Assembly: GCA_035542775.1 (NCBI GenBank)
Contig: DATKKX010000409.1
Coordinates: forward strand, 1-22,913
Length of the DNA: 22,913 nt
From: DATKKX01 sp035542775
GTDB lineage: Bacteria > Planctomycetota > Phycisphaerae > UBA1845 > UTPLA1
Direction: 5' to 3'
Part shown: positions 21,924 to 22,913 of the stretch, in pieces
Layout of the letters: each line of letters begins with the position of its first letter
Position numbering within the stretch: the stretch's first letter is position 1
Notes under the pieces: model-generated
The model's input: the letters and a program-made list of their open reading frames with translations, nothing else
What the model was told of the DNA's origin: nothing
Database searches by the model: none
Made by a program: the position numbers and the translations under genes

Positions 21924-22409
21924 ATGTTTCACAAATGTTCAAACTGCCGCGCGTCCGTCCCGTTTCACCGCTCCATCGGGTTAACCGCATGGGGGGTGTT
22001 CCGCTCAAGGTCTGTGGCTTCGCAGCCAGAGTCTCGCGGCCGAGAAGGCTGATCCCCGTCCTGTTGACGCTGGCGGTCGCGGCGGGTTTGATCATCTGCG
22101 AGAAGGTGTCCGCGGCGGCCAGATCGTTCGTGAAGGACTCGGACTTCGCCGCGTTCACCTCAGCGTATGAGCCGCTGTAAACCGAGGCCGCCGCGCGGAT
22201 GAAAGGAGTCCTGGAGCGGCTCCGTATCCAAGAGTGGTTCGACTCGTCTTTCGGTGCCCGTCCGGCAGCTAGGTTCGAACTGGTCCTGGGGCTGCTGAAC
22301 GGCGGCGGAAACTACGGTCCGGCCCTGCGCTATTCGGAGGACCGCGAGGTCTATTACTCGATCATCGGCTGCTGGAACTTCGACAAGCGGGGGCTCCCGG
22401 TTTTCAATG
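21924..22409 (+). pseudogene. Rearranged chimeric copy of the zinc-ribbon and DUF4932 genes
   Basis: Three blocks are joined. Block A (21924 to about 22055) matches the start of zinc-ribbon gene 1 (MFHKCSNCRASVPFHRSI versus MFHECPNCRASVPFHRSI), with small deletions that shift the frame and destroy the second CxxC. Block B (about 22060-22115) matches that gene's C-terminal helix (LTLAVAAGLIICEK). Block C (about 22116-22409) matches residues 143-236 of the DUF4932 gene (SFVKDSDFAAF, WFDSSFGARPAARFELVLG, YYSIIGCW), with an in-frame TAA at 22178 and a loss of similarity just before the HExxH motif. The block order is the reverse of the intact genes. B and C join at a shared Ala-Ala-Ala-Arg/Lys coding stretch, suggesting recombination at microhomology. 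It cannot encode a functional protein. Confidence 0.85.
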
Positions 22410-22815
22410 GCTCCAGACCCAGAAGATCCGGTCGCGCTGGCGGAGACGAGGACGCTTCATCGACACTTGGAGGAGGGCGAGTTGCTGGCGCAGGCCTCCG
22501 GGTTATGAGAGCAATTGCGGGCATTTCCGCAAGTTCTGACTACACCCGGATTTACACGTAAGTGCTTTTCCCGCAGAGACAAATCGGAATCTGCATCCAG
22601 CGCATCATGCGCATCTTGCGCACGAAATCACTACGTTTTCACTACATTGGTTGATGCAGTATATCGTCTGCAAAGCCTCGCCCAACTGGAAAATGGAGGG
22701 GCATCTGGCGTGAGCCACATCAGCTACCGATTGCCCGCCCCTGAGAAGGGGCCCAAAATGTAGAAGACCGCTCATTACTGCATTCTCGCCGTGTTTCAAC
22801 TTGGAGCCGCAGATC
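22410..22815. other. Region between pseudogene and transposase start
   Basis: No intact gene is seen. One frame from about 22425 to 22560 reads protein-like (DPEDPVALAETRTLHRHLE, EEGELLAQASG, an in-frame TGA at about 22506, then EQLRAFPQVLTTPGF) and may be a remnant of an unidentified gene. Around 22595-22620 there is a short imperfect run of GCATC/GCGCATC units. The base composition becomes more AT-rich toward 22620-22680. Confidence 0.35.
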
Positions 22816-22913
22816 ATGCTGCAGTGGCTTTTCGTCGCCATGCACCTCCTAGCGGAAGCCAGTGCCGCCCGGTGGGATGTCCGCATCCGCTTCTTGAAGG
22901 CTCAAGTTGAGAT
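22816..22913 (+). CDS. Partial transposase/integrase N-terminus, runs off the window
   Basis: From the ATG at 22816 the frame is open to the window end (32 codons): MLQWLFVAMHLLAEASAAR, then WDVRIRFLKAQVE. This resembles the N-terminal helices of planctomycete rve-type integrase or transposase proteins, which begin with a short hydrophobic helix followed by RRDAxIRFLKxQxEIL, a zipper-like segment. GGAG at 22803-22806 is 9 nt upstream. The catalytic DDE domain lies outside the window, so the call rests on a short stretch. The adjacency to a scrambled pseudogene fits a mobile-element boundary, but no terminal inverted repeat could be defined. Confidence 0.45.
   Translation, partial: MLQWLFVAMHLLAEASAARWDVRIRFLKAQVE

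Noticed and set aside
5803..22510. Several in-frame TGA codons (5803, 6046, 6417, 15732, 22506) suggesting TGA reassignment in this organism
   Set aside because: Well-defined genes end in TGA with overlapping or close downstream starts (2620-2622, 16908-16910, 18227-18229), so TGA is a normal stop. The other internal TGAs lie in truncated remnants and could come from C-to-T changes; only 15732 is in an otherwise intact gene at a Cys position.
22590..22625. CRISPR-like or microsatellite array of GCATC/GCGCATC units
   Set aside because: Units are only 5-7 bp, imperfect and few; there are no spacers of regular length. No CRISPR array was seen anywhere in the window.

Overview
The window is GC-rich DNA from a member of the Planctomycetota, probably Phycisphaerae-like. 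The evidence is a secreted protein ending in a dockerin-like double repeat (motifs GDCNCDGIVN and CDLNGDGVVD), CGYDL/CxECG zinc-ribbon membrane proteins, DUF2092-redoxin and DUF4932 proteins, and hairpin terminators that often lack a T-tract. No replicon-level marker is visible, so the assignment rests on protein style alone.

Layout. 1-1446: tRNA-Ser(CGA), the DUF4143 tail of a broken ATPase gene, and about 580 bp without a gene. 1447-3554: translationally coupled glycosyltransferase and LpxH-like phosphoesterase. 3914-5438: YhhQ-type queuosine-precursor transporter converging on an isochorismatase-family hydrolase. 5439-7226: a gene graveyard with a GPP34 remnant, a dockerin tail, a HYR-like fragment and a strong hairpin. 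7227-10305: a secreted 970-residue protein with two metallophosphoesterase domains, then a T-tract terminator. 10349-12919 (minus): PhoB/OmpR-type response regulator preceded by a PafA-type alkaline phosphatase. 13077-18229 (plus): Lgt-family protein, then a DUF2092-thioredoxin protein and a two-gene ABC-2 exporter. 18287-21134: HExxH protease-like protein with a CBM25 domain and two paralogous zinc-ribbon membrane proteins. 21388-22913: a small membrane protein (minus), a rearranged pseudogene copy of the 18287-20381 genes, and the first codons of a likely transposase.

The main discovery candidate is at 14070-16055. One reading frame runs from a signal peptide through a DUF2092-like domain into a thioredoxin/TlpA fold. 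It is interrupted by a single TGA (15732-15734) exactly where the first cysteine of the CxxC redox motif belongs, giving U-P-P-C. Three bases further on starts a two-part hairpin (15738-15778) whose 3-nt apical loop begins with G and sits 21 nt after the TGA. The frame stays open for 107 more codons with all thioredoxin features and ends 9 nt before the ABC transporter start. This looks like a selenoprotein with its bacterial SECIS element.

A second theme is phosphate. The response regulator, the PafA phosphatase, a Pho-box-like direct repeat of 11-bp period placed just upstream of a -10 element, and the nearby secreted double phosphoesterase together suggest a phosphate-scavenging island. 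A third theme is leaderless initiation: four genes have a -10 hexamer ending 7 or 8 nt before the ATG and no Shine-Dalgarno sequence.
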